NCBI GenBank assembly: GCA_019722365.1
Contig: JADFUC010001759.1
Location: 186,001-250,000, forward strand
Direction of reading: 5' to 3'
DNA: 64,000 nucleotides
Source of the DNA: Lithospermum erythrorhizon
Lineage: Eukaryota > Streptophyta > Magnoliopsida > Boraginales > Boraginaceae
The notes under the pieces were generated by a model that did no database searches, was not told the DNA's origin, and saw only the letters and a program-made list of their open reading frames with translations. The stretch's first letter is position 1; every line of letters begins with the position of its first letter. A program made the position numbers and the translations under genes. This document shows positions 47,404 through 59,195 of the stretch, one piece after another.

Positions 47404-47426
47404 GAAAAAAAAAAAAAAAAAAAAAA
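47404..47426. repeat. Poly-A run
   Basis: A tract of about 23 A residues interrupts the element interior. It accounts for two long phenylalanine runs in minus-strand translations. Confidence 0.9.
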
Positions 47427-47749
47427 GATGGTCTTCAAGATTAGGTGCAACAACCCACGGCCGTACCCAAAGAGGCCCAGAAGCGACAAATAACAAATTA
47501 AGTCCTCGAACTTGAGGGCAAACAACAAAATAAAAGATGGTCTTCAAAATATTAGGGGAAACGTCAGCGCCCCGTGCAGAGGCGGACACAACAAATCACA
47601 ACAAGCTCCATTGCGTATTACTGATAAAGCGAGGTGCACAAACGCCCACATATCCCCGAATATGTGTCTGACGGGTGCATACAAAGTATGGAGTCGCCAA
47701 CAAAATGGGGCAAACATCAAGTGTACAACTACGTAAATAGACTTGTCCT

Positions 47750-48010
47750 AAGTCATCAAAGAAATGCATAACGCTCCTAGATAGGAGGATAAACTGTCTA
47801 TTGCTCCTTGATATGAGCCTAAACTGTCTACAATCTCCTTGACAAGAGAAGAAACTGTCTCCATTCTCCTTGATCACAGTAAACGTCTCCGTTCTCATGA
47901 TATAAGTCTAAGCGTCTACCGTTGACACGAGGCTAAAGCATCCCTTGACTCCTTGGTGAGAGCATAAATCACCTATTACAGTCCTGGACAAGAGTCTAAA
48001 ACATCCACCC
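47750..48010 (+). repeat. Tandem repeats, period about 35-40 bp, before the 3' LTR
   Basis: Degenerate units contain CTCCTTGA(T/C)A(T/A)GAG, then CTAAACTGTCTAC or a variant. At least six units are visible. Tandem arrays between the coding region and the 3' LTR are a known feature of Tat/Ogre elements. Confidence 0.65.
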
Positions 48011-48252
48011 TCGACTACGTTTGATTTGATCCCAGTAGGTGCAGTAGAAGCGACTTGGAAACCAAGATTCGGTCGCTAACCTCAAAACTCTCATAATGCT
48101 CACTGAATTAAAAGCGAAAATAGCTACAAGTTAGAGCTGGGCAGGCCTACCAAGGTATCACTCCAAGGTCGGTACTTCAAGGATGGTGCTACATAGTCGA
48201 CCACAGGCATCATCGAGAAGCTTAACTTTGGCGATGCCGGGCTCGAGGCATT

Positions 48253-49685
48253 TGTAGGCAGTCAATTTATTAAATAAATTTAATAAAAAGTGATTTATTT
48301 TAATTGGTGAAATCGATTAAAGAAAATTGATCACGAGCTACATTGAAGTGAGCCATCAGCAAGCCTAATAAAAGTAGAACACGTGTGGAATGATGAGAGT
48401 TTTTGGGAATTAAGCCTCTGAAATTAAATCGAAGTCTAAATTAGGTTTTATACATTAATTAAGCCTAAATTTTAACTCAAACGAGGGTTCCCGAGAAAAT
48501 AGCCCCGGATTAAATGTGAATCGAAGCTAGGGCTCGAAAATTCCCAAATTTATCACATCAATTTCGGCTATTTGGCCTGAAATGGAAGTTCCGGAAGTTT
48601 TGGGGCATAAAATAAAGACTCTAGAAAGAACGGGTTTAAAATGAACACTCCAAAAGAGTTGGGGCCAATATGAAAATGCATTTGACCTAAAAAAGAATTC
48701 GGAACCTTCTTGATTCATGGAATATGCGCCTACTTATTTCTTCATAGAAAACCTCTGGAGATTGTTACTTTATTAGGAGAAAATCATCAAAACGTTATAA
48801 TCTTCAACCTATAAACCTAAACAGGTGCCATAATTTGTAGAATTGAGTGAAGAACACAAAAATCTTCAACATCAGACCAAATAGGCGCCTAGAATTAGGA
48901 CAAGGTTGAATTACTGCACAAACGCAGTAATTTCAGGATCAAGACCCAAAAGCTGATGAGAATCTGATCATTCAGATCTCATAAATTAAATAAACTACAT
49001 GATTAAACTATAAGTAACCATGTAGTAAATCATAGGCAGGATATACGCTACATAGCTCCTGTCTAGCTGTCGGGAAATACGGAGTAAGCTGCTAAGGCAT
49101 GACAGTAAAAGCACCTGAAGATCAGGAATAATCTGTTAAAGCACCTGACTCAATCTAGCTATACGAGATCAAGCTGCTAAGACCCTCTTGTTAGACTCAA
49201 ATCCAAATCAAGTCTAAGTCCCACGACTCAAGTCTAGAGACCAAGATCAAGTTCAAACAGTTATAAGGGTATACGTTGCTAAGGTCTCCACGGCTCGTAC
49301 CATATCCAAGTCAAGACCAAGTCCAAAGACTAAGTCTTCTATCCAGTCTAGGATGACTTGATCCAGACTCCTATCCAGCTTAGGATGATACAACGATCCA
49401 AGCACAAATATAAATCCAACTCAGGATTACATAACGTTCCAAATACAAATCAGCCCCACAAATAGTCTCCTAAGTAAAGTCCAAAACCCAAATTAAGTCC
49501 AAGACTACATCAAATCCAAGTCCTATATTTCAAGAAGTCAGCAATCTGTTTAAAAAATAATAGATTGATAGTCGAACCACAATCAAGTTGATAAATTATT
49601 TTTGTACCTAGATAGATTTCTCCAAAGGGGTTTTATTGTATTGATGGGCATACTCATAAATAATAAAATCTTTCTAACAATTACG
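48253..49685 (+). repeat. 3' LTR of the Tat/Ogre-like element
   Basis: This is a direct repeat of 43881-45470, shorter by roughly 150 bp because of internal deletions. Confidence 0.75.
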
Positions 49686-50218
49686 AACATAGATTATAAA
49701 TAATAAAATTTTTATATGCGTTATAATAGGATTTCCATGTTGGAAATCATCATCTAACTATCTATAAAATAAAAAATAAATAAAAAACTATCTATATGCT
49801 TCTGTTTGACTTTTAAACATGATGGTTTCAAAAAGCAAGCTTAAAATGTCTTCCATCATCTCAACACAATAACTACATATCCCTCAAATCCGCAACATCA
49901 CTATGCTGCAAAGTTCATCTATTTTGTCTCATTGAATTTGCAAAGTCAACATCATGCACTACCATAGGCCAGTTCTTGAATTTCTCTTGTCCATTGTGAG
50001 TGTTCCAGTATAGTATATATACAGTTACACTGTATTTCAGATATGTATATGCAAATTAACCTCATCCAAGCAAGGTTCTTCAATTACAATCTTTGCTAAC
50101 AGATCCCATATAGTGCGTGGGATAGTAAAAAACAGGTCAATATAGTATGGTTGGTGTCCTCTCAACAATGCCATGTACAATAATATTAGACAAAAAATAC
50201 ATTTTTTTCAATAATTCA
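49686..50218. other. Intergenic AT-rich stretch
   Basis: No gene or paired repeat was recognised. Confidence 0.4.
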
Positions 50219-50410
50219 TAGTTGTGATTGTGAATAGCCTTTAATCGTTCATAGTGATAAAACTTCAAAAATCCGCCATTATATTGTAATTTACCCTGAC
50301 GTTGTATAGCGTAATGCTACCGCTATACCCCGATCATTATATTGTAATTTACCCTGACGTTGTATAGCGTAATGCTACCGCTATACCCCGATCGCCGCTA
50401 TTCACAACTA
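50219..50410. mobile_element. Small hAT-like MITE carrying a 58-bp tandem duplication
   Basis: The ends TAGTTGTGATTGTGAATAGC and GCTATTCACAACTA are inverted. Inside, a 58-bp unit (50277-50334) is repeated exactly at 50335-50392; it contains GTATAGCGTAATGCTACCGC, itself a partial palindrome. No clear 8-bp target duplication was found. Confidence 0.6.
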
Positions 50411-50690
50411 CATAAATTTTTGTTCATAATTTAAGATATCGTTAATTTAGTATTGCAAATTTATATTTTTGATTGATATTTAGTATTGCAAATTTATATT
50501 TTTGATTGATATTTTTAAACTAGTTAAAACTCGATTAAATTGAGATGGAGATAATAATATCATAATTACTTAAGTGCTAGCGAGAAGAAAAAAGAAAGAT
50601 AGAGGTAAGACTCAGTAGTCCACATGTACAAACCAATTTACCTAACACAACAGGGAAAAAGGTTATTATTAGACCAAACAAGTTCAAAAA

Positions 50691-52247
50691 TGTTATTGGG
50701 ATATTATATGGTATATCAGGAATATGGTAATAATTTGGAGGACAAAGAAGTGGAGCGACTTGGATAACAATTTAGTTTCCATATTTAATATATTTCCTAC
50801 TAGGTTTATGTTTAGTATTTGTCTATATGAAGGCATTCTCTAGTAATTTTAATTACAAGTTTACACAACAATTATTATCATTAAATTATCATGATATAAG
50901 AGCCTATCGATTCTTGATGCCTAAATAATAAATAAAAATTCCTCTACCCTGCCGATGGATTTTCTACAATGTGATTCTCACCGGCGGAATTTCGTTTAAA
51001 TATTTTTTTCCAGTCAAAGTTAATGGAGTATTTTTTTGTGTGTTTGTTTTTTCGTCGGACCATTCATATATTTTTTCCCCGTCGATAAACTCTGTTTCGG
51101 ACGTTTCAAGCTTTAAGCTTACATATATATTCAGTTCACCGAACTATGCGAATAAGTTTTTTAATTTTTTTTTAATCTATTCTAATTTAGCACGGCCGTT
51201 CCTACCTTTCATAATTTTTTCTTTGTTTAAGCTAATTAGTTCATGTCCTTCTTTTTCTATTGTCAAAAAAAAAAGTAATTTGTCGCTACTCCTTGTTGTG
51301 TCTTGAGCATATGAGACAAAGAAAGAAAGATGCCGTATATTTTTTTTCAAGTAAAAGCCGTTGAGAGGCCGATTTATGATATTGCTCCTATTTGTCATCC
51401 CACTCTTTCCAACTCAATCATCAATCAAAATTTTTAATTCACTTGATGACCATTTTTTTCACACCTCTATTTGTTTTTCTTTTGTGTTGCACACGATGCA
51501 CACTTTTTATATCATTCATTGACTCCAATTAATCTAACTATTTGGGCTTTGTTTTATACGGCTGATTTGTGTAATCTATTAAATTTGGTTTATGTCATGA
51601 TCATTGGACCTCTATAGGCCATGACATAGGACATATTCAGTTTTTTTTTTCGGGCCATAATTATTGTACTCTTTCTTACAAGCCTAACCTTGTAAACATT
51701 TGATACAAGCCTAACCTTGTATCCAGATTTGGCCACCATAGTTGGACCAATTTTTTTTCGAGACATAATTATTGGACCCCTTCTTTTCTCGATTGCACAT
51801 CTCTTCCTTTGGCCCATGATTTGGAGCCATTTATTTTGAAAGGTTATATTTAACCTTCTTTTTGGAGAGTCATTGAAGTTATGGAGGTTGAAGTATCAAG
51901 TCCACTTTGTGGGCAATTTTTCAAGAAGATCGGGAGTTTGATTTTGAAGATTTGATCATTTGCTTATTCATTACAAGTTGGGAATCTGCATGTGATTTCG
52001 ATGCTCCAACTTGATGGGGAATATTGAGATATTATATGATATATTAGGAATATGGCACTAACTTGGAGGATAAGGAAGTGGAGCGACTTGGACAATAAGT
52101 AACTTGGAGGGCAATTGGACAGGATATTTAATTTTCATATTTAACATATGTTTTACTAGGTTTATATTTACTATTTCTCTATATAAATGCATTCTCTAAT
52201 AATTATAATCATAAATTTACACAATGGTTATTATCAATAAATTATCA
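50691..52247 (+). mobile_element. Short non-autonomous Copia-like LTR element
   Basis: Direct repeats lie at 50691-50891 and about 52023-52247, both with GATATTATATG(G/A)TATAT, GTGGAGCGACTTGGA, CTAGGTTTAT and a closing AAATTATCA. TGATATAAGAGCC directly after the first is a degraded Met primer-binding site. CTTGATGGGGAAT before the second looks like a polypurine tract. The 1.1 kb interior has no recognisable protein and contains a short repeat of CATAATTATTG(T/G)AC(C/T). Confidence 0.7.
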
Positions 52248-52764
52248 TTATAAATGTACTCATTGAGTTGTCCATATATAAAAGAACAAGGCAATTGCAA
52301 AGTCGCTTATCATATGATCTTGTAGGAGTCATAAATAAGTTATTGGAGAAATATAAATATAAAATTAAAGTCAGCTCCAAGCTGGGAAATCAATTGATAT
52401 GACATAGCTTGAATGTAAGTGCGCAAAATAAAGGAAGAATGATTGCACATAAATGGCTATCGTTGGGAGACAAGAATGGTCCACTACGGTGAAACGAGTC
52501 CTACAAGTAACCAAATATTTCTTGGTTAGGAGGACTAAATATATAATTTTTGTGAAAATAATTTATTAAGATTATATTGTGTCCATATATATTAATTTAA
52601 TTAAGAAATTTATATTTTTGTTTTTAACTAATTTTTAGTATTATATTTTATTTGATTACTTTTCACTTGCTACAAGCCTACAACTCTAATAAATTAGGAT
52701 GAAAATAGATAATATTATCTATGTTTTCAAGAGAAGAGAAAATATGGAATGTTATTGTCAATAT
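52248..52764. other. Intergenic AT-rich stretch
   Basis: It may include decayed transposon pieces; nothing specific was recognised. Confidence 0.35.
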
Positions 52765-53058
52765 GGTCTTAGATAGTGATTTAGGACTTTAGGTTTTCAT
52801 TTGACCTTCAGTACTTCAAAAGTTGCATATTAATTCGCAAATTTACCATAAAGTTGCAAATTGATTCAAAAACGGACGAAATTGTTCACGAGTACAATTG
52901 TGCACTTTCCGTTAACATATAACGGTTCCGTCAAATTTGAGGATCAAATTACAATTTTGTAGTAATTTCGAAGACCAATTTGTAACTTTTAAACTATTAA
53001 TGACCAAATGACAACTTAAATCTACTATGAGGGATCAAATCGATAATTAATTCATTGA
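52765..53058. mobile_element. Inverted-repeat MITE
   Basis: The left arm phrases TTCATTTGACC and CTTCAAAAGTTGCATATT are mirrored on the right by GACCAAATGACAA and AATTTGTAACTTTTAAAC. A short central GTTAACATATAACGG lies between. It is about 290 bp long. Confidence 0.5.
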
Positions 53059-53321
53059 TACGACACATATATATTCATAATTACGGTGACTTAGAATAAA
53101 ATAGTTACATTGGAGTAAAAATTATTACTCTCATGCATCATTTCATTTTCGTATGTAACTTATCACTTATCACTTACTCTTTTTCAATTGACTTGTAATA
53201 TTATTGAAGAACTTTAAAAGTACAAAATATTTAATATTTCTCAAATTAGAGTCAACAGGCATGTCAATATACGATGGCTTAATAGTTTGGTGTCATCTGA
53301 CCCAAGCTTACACAAGGAGGT

Positions 53322-53506
53322 TTTGGGTTATATTCTTATTGAAAATATATTCTACATCTTTTATAGTACTTACTCTAACTATCTTTAGTTAAAAATTTAT
53401 GTATTATTTGTAATACTCGATAATATATGTATTCGTAATTTGTGGGTTTTACTCTGATCTTGTTGGAAATATATTTTACTTTCTTTGTAGTACTTACTCT
53501 AACTGT
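53322..53506. repeat. Tandem duplication flanking the CACTA element
   Basis: TACTTACTCTAAC occurs at 53367 and again at 53491, with matching sequence before each. The downstream half of the second copy (CTTTAATTAGAAATTTATG) resumes after the CACTA element at 55450. The period is about 124 bp. Confidence 0.8.
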
Positions 53507-55446
53507 CACTACTAGAAGACATAGCAAATGTGACGGGGGAAGCCCGAAGCTAATTCAATCACCATTTAGTGTCGGGTATATGTTGGTATAGCCTCGATAT
53601 GTTCCTGAAGAGTTTAAATAGATTTATTGAACAAACAATGTCGGTACTATGTCGGGTCAATGTCGACAAAATCAACTGACGCTATACCGACTCAAATAGT
53701 GAGAGTAATTGTATGTTTGCCTCAGTAACGTCTCAGGAGTTTATATATTTTAAAAAGCGATTTGTAAAAGTAATTGTTTAACATTTAATAAAAAAATACG
53801 ACGGTTGTTTAACATGTAAATTATTTAAATCAAAATAATATGTATACGTCGGAGCAGTAATGAAGATACAGATTACGAGTCTGACTACCCCGATGAGGAT
53901 GATAACTACGAGCAAGCATATTGGAGGGACGATACCGGTGACGATAATAATGACTCCTCCGAAGACAATTAGGAGATCGATGTTTTCATTTATTTTATTT
54001 TTTGTGCAATAATTGTCAAGTTTGTATGAAATCTCATATTGTTGGAAGATCATTAGTAGTGTGTTTTTTGAGTTTCTGCTTGTTTCATATTGTGTTCTAT
54101 AGCAGTTTTCATATGCAAGTTGTGTTGGTGTAAAAACTGTTTATTTTTTTTACTGCGGCACAGAAAATGTGACGGTATAGTGTCGGTTTCGAGTCGGTAT
54201 TAGAAATAACATATTCAGAAATAGCATCAGTTTGGCGTCGGGTATGTAAATTTCTAAAAATTTTGCTTTTCCCGCTTACTTTTTTTTTGTAGCGGAGATT
54301 TTGAATTTTATTCAAATTTCAACTTTTTTTTGCGTCGGGTAACCGTCGGTATCGTGACGGATTCAGTTTTTCAGAATTTTCAATTTTTCATATCTATATA
54401 TACCCTACTATTCATCTCATTCTCTTCATTTTTCAAGAACCATTTTTCTCAAATTTCTTTCTCTGAAAATTTCTTTCATTATTATGTTATTTATTTCATT
54501 TATTTTTTATGTCTACTAACCATTCTTTCTCACTAATTTTGTTTAATTTTGTAGGAAAATTCAAATTAGTACGTTTTTATATGTTTAAATATTTGAATTA
54601 CTAATCTACAACTTGATTTTATTTTAATTAAACAATATTTTTATGAAATCAGGTTCTTACATTTTTTATTATTTGTACTAATAAATTTGTATGTATGTTT
54701 CATGTAGGAAAACTTGTAACAACCAAAGAGGATTAATAAATTTCAAAGGTAATATATATGTTTACGTTATTATGTTTATATTTGTGTATGTTTTTATATG
54801 ATTATGTTTGATTGTGTTTTTGAATGTGTTTTTAAATATGTTGATTGTGTTGTTGAATGTATTTTTGAATGTGTTGATTGTATTTATGATGTTTGATTAC
54901 ATTTTCCGGAAACAAAATATCAAAAAGGAAATCTGGTTGCAATATATATTGCAGTATCCAGGCTGCCTAGTCGGGAAGTAATCAAATATGAAATAAGTAT
55001 AGGATCGGTTTCGCGTCGGTGTTCAAATGAATATTATATAATAATAGACTGGGTGTAGCGTCGGTTATGAACTAAATATTAAATAAAAACAAGGTCAGTT
55101 TAGTGTCGGTTTTGAAATGAGTATTTAAACACTCATAGAGTCGGTTCAGCGTCGGGCATCAATAAACTATTTAATAGTGTTAGAGTCGGTTTCGCATCGG
55201 GATAAAATAATTATATATTAGATTGAATTACTAATAGTGTTGGGTTGGTGTCGGTTAGACTTATGGAAGATGTCTTGTGTCGGTTTCGCGTCGGGTATGT
55301 CCCTTCATATAAATAGAACCGTTGGGTATAAAATTAGTGACATAAATGCGTCGGTTGTATCCCGACGTAAAACCGACGCGAAAGTCACAATAGCGATGGG
55401 TAAACATCGGTATCAGGTGTCACATTTGCTCTATTTTCTAGTAAGG
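53507..55446. mobile_element. Non-autonomous CACTA element with 3-bp target duplication
   Basis: It starts CACTACTAGAAGACATAGCA and ends TATTTTCTAGTAAGG, a near inverse in which the terminal GTAGTG has become GTAAGG. TGT flanks it at 53504-53506 and 55447-55449. Subterminal GTCGG(T/G)-type motifs such as TCGGTTTCGCGTCGGG recur in both halves. At 1.94 kb it is much shorter than autonomous CACTA elements. Confidence 0.85.
53864..53971 (+). pseudogene. Acidic C-terminal exon remnant inside the CACTA element
   Basis: A frame reading NEDTDYESDYPDEDDNYEQA and ending DDNNDSSEDN before TAG follows an AG acceptor-like site. Acidic tails of this type occur at the C-terminus of proteins carried by CACTA elements. 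The rest of the protein is missing. Confidence 0.35.
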
Positions 55447-55449
55447 TGT

Positions 55450-56155
55450 CTTTAATTAGAAATTTATGTATTATTTGTAATACTATATAATAGTACTACT
55501 CTTTATCCTTAATTTAAAAAAAAAAAAAAACGCATGTCAACATACATATATCGTACAGCAACATTTAAGGAATTTTTAGCTATCTAATTTTATTTACTTA
55601 TTAGTCCATCTTTACATATGACATTCATATACATACATGATCATATTGAATCAAGATTATGTACTATTTTGAGTTATTAAAAAAAAATTACCCATCTTGG
55701 AGTGTTTTTCATACATACCGACAGTCGCATATGTAGACCATATTTGTTTTGGTTTAATTTATAGAGCTCCATATAGTGCATGAGTGATTACGTGTGACCA
55801 TGGGACATTTAGTGGAACAAAGTGGTAAGTATGAAATTTGTGCACTTGTGGGGTAGACCACTTCAAGCAAAAATAGTCAACTATTAGGAGAAACAATATT
55901 CGAAAAAAAAGAATATGCCAACTTATTTTATGGATTGTTAGCAGACATTATAAATATGAGACAAATTCGTTTGCAAATCTTGTTACAAGAGTCATCAACA
56001 AGAAAACCCTTTTAAGGTAAAAGCATAAAGATTAAAACTTTTGACTTTTTGCTTCATTACCTACATGCATTAGCATTATACTCATATAAGTAGTAGCTTC
56101 ACATATTGGCTTTGATATCTATAAAAAAAATTCTTCAAGAAGTTAAGCAAAGTTG
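55450..56155. other. Intergenic region upstream of the NPF gene
   Basis: It should contain the promoter and 5' UTR of the transporter. It is AT-rich; a poly-A run lies near 55517. No definite regulatory element was assigned. Confidence 0.4.
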
Positions 56156-59100
56156 ATGGATATTGAAGGCTCTATGAAGGATTCTAGAGAGGGGAACTTG
56201 TCTGTGTTTGGAGAAGAACATGATGTTGACTGGAGAGGCAAAACTTGTAGACCTAAAAAACATGGTGGCATGACTGCAGCTATCTTTGTACTAGGTAATT
56301 TGAGAAACATAACTATACACTATTCATTTTTTCATTCTTATTTGAATGGCCTATATATCGATACAAAACAGTAGATCATTCAAATAATAGCGAAAAAAAA
56401 TAAGTTCTCTTCGCATCAATTCTTTCAATTTATATATGCATGTTTAGTGTATTTCTTTTCACTTTTGTTTCATTTCTCATTTTTTCATTTCTCATTCAGG
56501 TCTTCAAGCATTCGAAATGATGGCAATTGCAGCAGTTGGAAACAATCTGATTACCTATGTTTTTAATGACATGCATTATCCTTTATCAAAGGCAGCTAAT
56601 GTGGTCACCAACTTCATTGGAACAGTTTTCCTATCCTCTCTTCTTGGTGGTTTCCTTTCAGATTCATATTTTGGCAGCTTCAAAACCATGATAATCTTTG
56701 GCTTTATTGAGCTTTCTGTAAGCCCTAAGACCACCCACTCTTTTCCTCTACATTTTCTTACATGTACTATTTTCCTGGTCCCTAAATCACATGGACCTGA
56801 ATTTATTTTAATTAATATGTGACCACCTCCTATGTAGAGTCGACTATTTATTTGCATGTTAAAAGTTTGATATATTTGAAAGCAATATATATTAATTTTG
56901 ACATGATTTAATTTTAATTAATTTTCAGGGTTTCATTTTACTATCCATCCAAGCTCATCTTCCCCAACTACGCCCTGAAAAATGCAACATGATGGATACT
57001 AGAGGAAAATGTATAGAAGCAAAGGGTTACCATGCATGGATATTCTTTGTGGCACTCTATTTAGTGGCTCTAGGGAGTGGGTGTTTGAAGCCAAATATAA
57101 TATCCCTTGGAGCTGATCAATTCTCTAATGATGACCCAAAGCAATCAAAGAAGCTCTCCACTTACTTCAATTGTGCTTATTTTGCATTTTGTACTGGTGA
57201 ACTTGTAGCACTTACTGTGCTAGTCTGGGTCCAAACTCATTCTGGGATGGATATAGGATTTGCCGTCTCTGCTGCTGTTATGGCTGTGGGATTGATGTCC
57301 TTGATTTCTGGGACAGTTCTTTATAGGAACAAGAAGCCAAAGGGGAGTATATTTACACCAATTGCTCAAGTAAGCCTACTTTTTATACGAGTAATAAGTT
57401 TATTTATTAAGATTATTATACAACACCTTGCTTGTATAAATCTTGATCAACAATTGAAATTTAAAAATTGATAATATTTTAGAATTCGATGAATTAAGTA
57501 TTTTATAAAGGCGGAACTCATATATACTATTATATTGTTATGTTAGAGCATATTTATTTGTGATTGAGAACTTTAGTGGGATTTTTTTAAAATGATAGGA
57601 AGTGGGGCTTTGTCATCAAGCTAAAAATATGAATTGCCTCTCCCAAATATTCTGAAAACACTCTGTTGGATCAGAAGCCACAATTACCTCAAAGTTACAA
57701 ATTGAAAAAAAGCAATCATTTCATATATTCTTCCATAGTGCTATAGATTTTGCATAAAGTGTGTTCACTTGTTTTCCATTCCAAGTGACATAATGTTGCA
57801 GTCGTTCTCACCCTTGTCACGCCTCAATTTGAGTTTACTATATATTTCAAATAAACTTACTCCTATAATTACTAGTGATTTGACTATTGGCCCTAGATAG
57901 CCTCCTGTTCACTTTATTCTTTCTAAGTTTGGGTACAATCATTAATTTGTATTTTTAGGTGTTTGTAGCTGCAATTACAAAAAGGAAACAGATATGTCCA
58001 AATATTGAAATGCTTCATGAAAATCACAACAAACTACATCATCGCCACTTTATCACCGCTCCAAACGCCGGAACTTTGCGCCATACTGAAAAATTCAGGT
58101 TATTATTATTAATCGCTTCTTATCCATATTAGGAGTTAGGACGACGGGTATTTCAAAACTTTTTCTTGTCTGATTTGATTTAGAGTTAAAAATTACCAAA
58201 TATTATAATTTTAATTGACGCACGTAATTTTTATTTGAATAAAAAATTAAGAAGTACATTTATTTTTCAGGTTTTTGGACAAAGCATCCATCAAAATTCA
58301 AAATGGGAGCGAAGGTCCCTGGAGATTATGCACATCAACTCAGGTCGAGCAAGTAAAAATAATTTTATCAGTTGTCCCAATCTTCGCTTGCACAATAATA
58401 TTCAACACAATATTGGCTCAACTCCAAACATTCTCAGTCCAACAAGGAGCAACAATGAACACTCGTTTAACCAACAACTTCAAAATCCCTCCAGCCTCCC
58501 TCCAATCCATCCCCTACATCATGCTCATCATCCTCGTCCCCCTTTACGAAACAACATTCGTACCATTACTTGGAAGAATCACGGGGAAGGAGTCCGGTAT
58601 TTCCCCGTTGCAACGTGTTGGCGTCGGGCTTTTTATTGTCACGTTTTCGATGGTTTCAGCCGCGGTAATTGAGCAAAAGAGGAGAAACCAGGCCCTGGAA
58701 CATGACCAAACTATTTCCATCTTCTGGATTGCCCCTCAATTCTTGATTTTCGGCTTGTCCGAAATGTTCACAGCCGTTGGATTGATCGAATTCTTCTACA
58801 AACAATCGTTGGAGGGCATGCAATCGTTTCTAACGGCTATGACTTATTGTTCATACTCATTTGGATTCTACTTAAGCTCCCTTTTGGTTTCTTTGGTCAA
58901 CAAAATTACCTCAATGTCCTCAGGGGGTAATGGTGGATGGCTAAGTGAGAATGACCTCAACAAGGATAGATTAGACCTTTTCTATTGGTTATTGGCTGGT
59001 CTTAGTCTAGCAAACTTTTTCAACTATCTTTTTTGGTCTAGATGGTACTCTTACAATCCATCTTTGTTGCCCACTAGTATTAGTCCTACTACTACTAATC

Positions 59101-59195
59101 CACTTATGATCAGTGGATTGAATCAAGAAGAGGCAAAGGACCTCCAAGGCAATTTGGTCAATTCTGAGTTAAAGTTAGTGGAACTACAATTATAG
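56156..59195 (+). CDS. NPF4-like: NRT1/PTR family transporter, NPF4 subfamily
   Basis: The exons are 56156-56294, 56500-56717, 56929-57369, 57959-58098 and 58271-59195, all with GT-AG junctions and correct phases (1863 nt, 620 residues). The start is the first ATG, giving MDIEGSMKDSREG. The protein has the 12-helix major-facilitator layout of the family. Clear NPF4 signatures are KHGGMTAAIFVLGLQAFEMM, AAVGNNLITYV, GGFLSDSYFGSF, GSGCLKPNIISLGADQF, YFNCAYFAFCTGEL, FLDKASIKIQ, PWRLCTSTQVEQVK, QGATMNTRL, PPASLQSIPYIML, WIAPQFLIFGLSEMFTAVGL and NDLNKDRLDLFYWLLA. Arabidopsis NPF4 members (such as NPF4.6/AIT1) transport abscisic acid, some also gibberellin or nitrate, across the plasma membrane. The ExxER motif used for proton coupling in many NPFs is not present in helix 1, as is usual in NPF4. 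The exact substrate is unknown. Confidence 0.95.

Larger units (their letters stand above)
43881..49685 (+). mobile_element. Tat/Ogre-like Gypsy element, degenerate
   Basis: The LTRs lie at 43881-45470 and 48253-49685. After the 5' LTR, TTGGCACTCGAATTGGGAC resembles the TTGGCGACTC...TTGGGGA primer-binding site used by Tat/Ogre lineages. The interior contains a gag-like fragment (below), a poly-A run, a 3' tandem-repeat block and CTCGAGGCATTTGTAG before the 3' LTR. No reverse transcriptase or integrase was recognised. The interior is only 2.8 kb, far shorter than autonomous relatives, so it has been deleted internally. Confidence 0.65.

Noticed and set aside
47220..47589. Two minus-strand frames with long Phe runs
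   Set aside because: The Phe runs come from a poly-A tract inside a transposon, and the frames have no other motif.
58235..58672. A 145-codon plus-strand frame overlapping the last transporter exon
   Set aside because: It is out of frame with the spliced transporter and low in complexity (His/Pro/Asn-rich); the transporter frame covers the same bases with strong family motifs.
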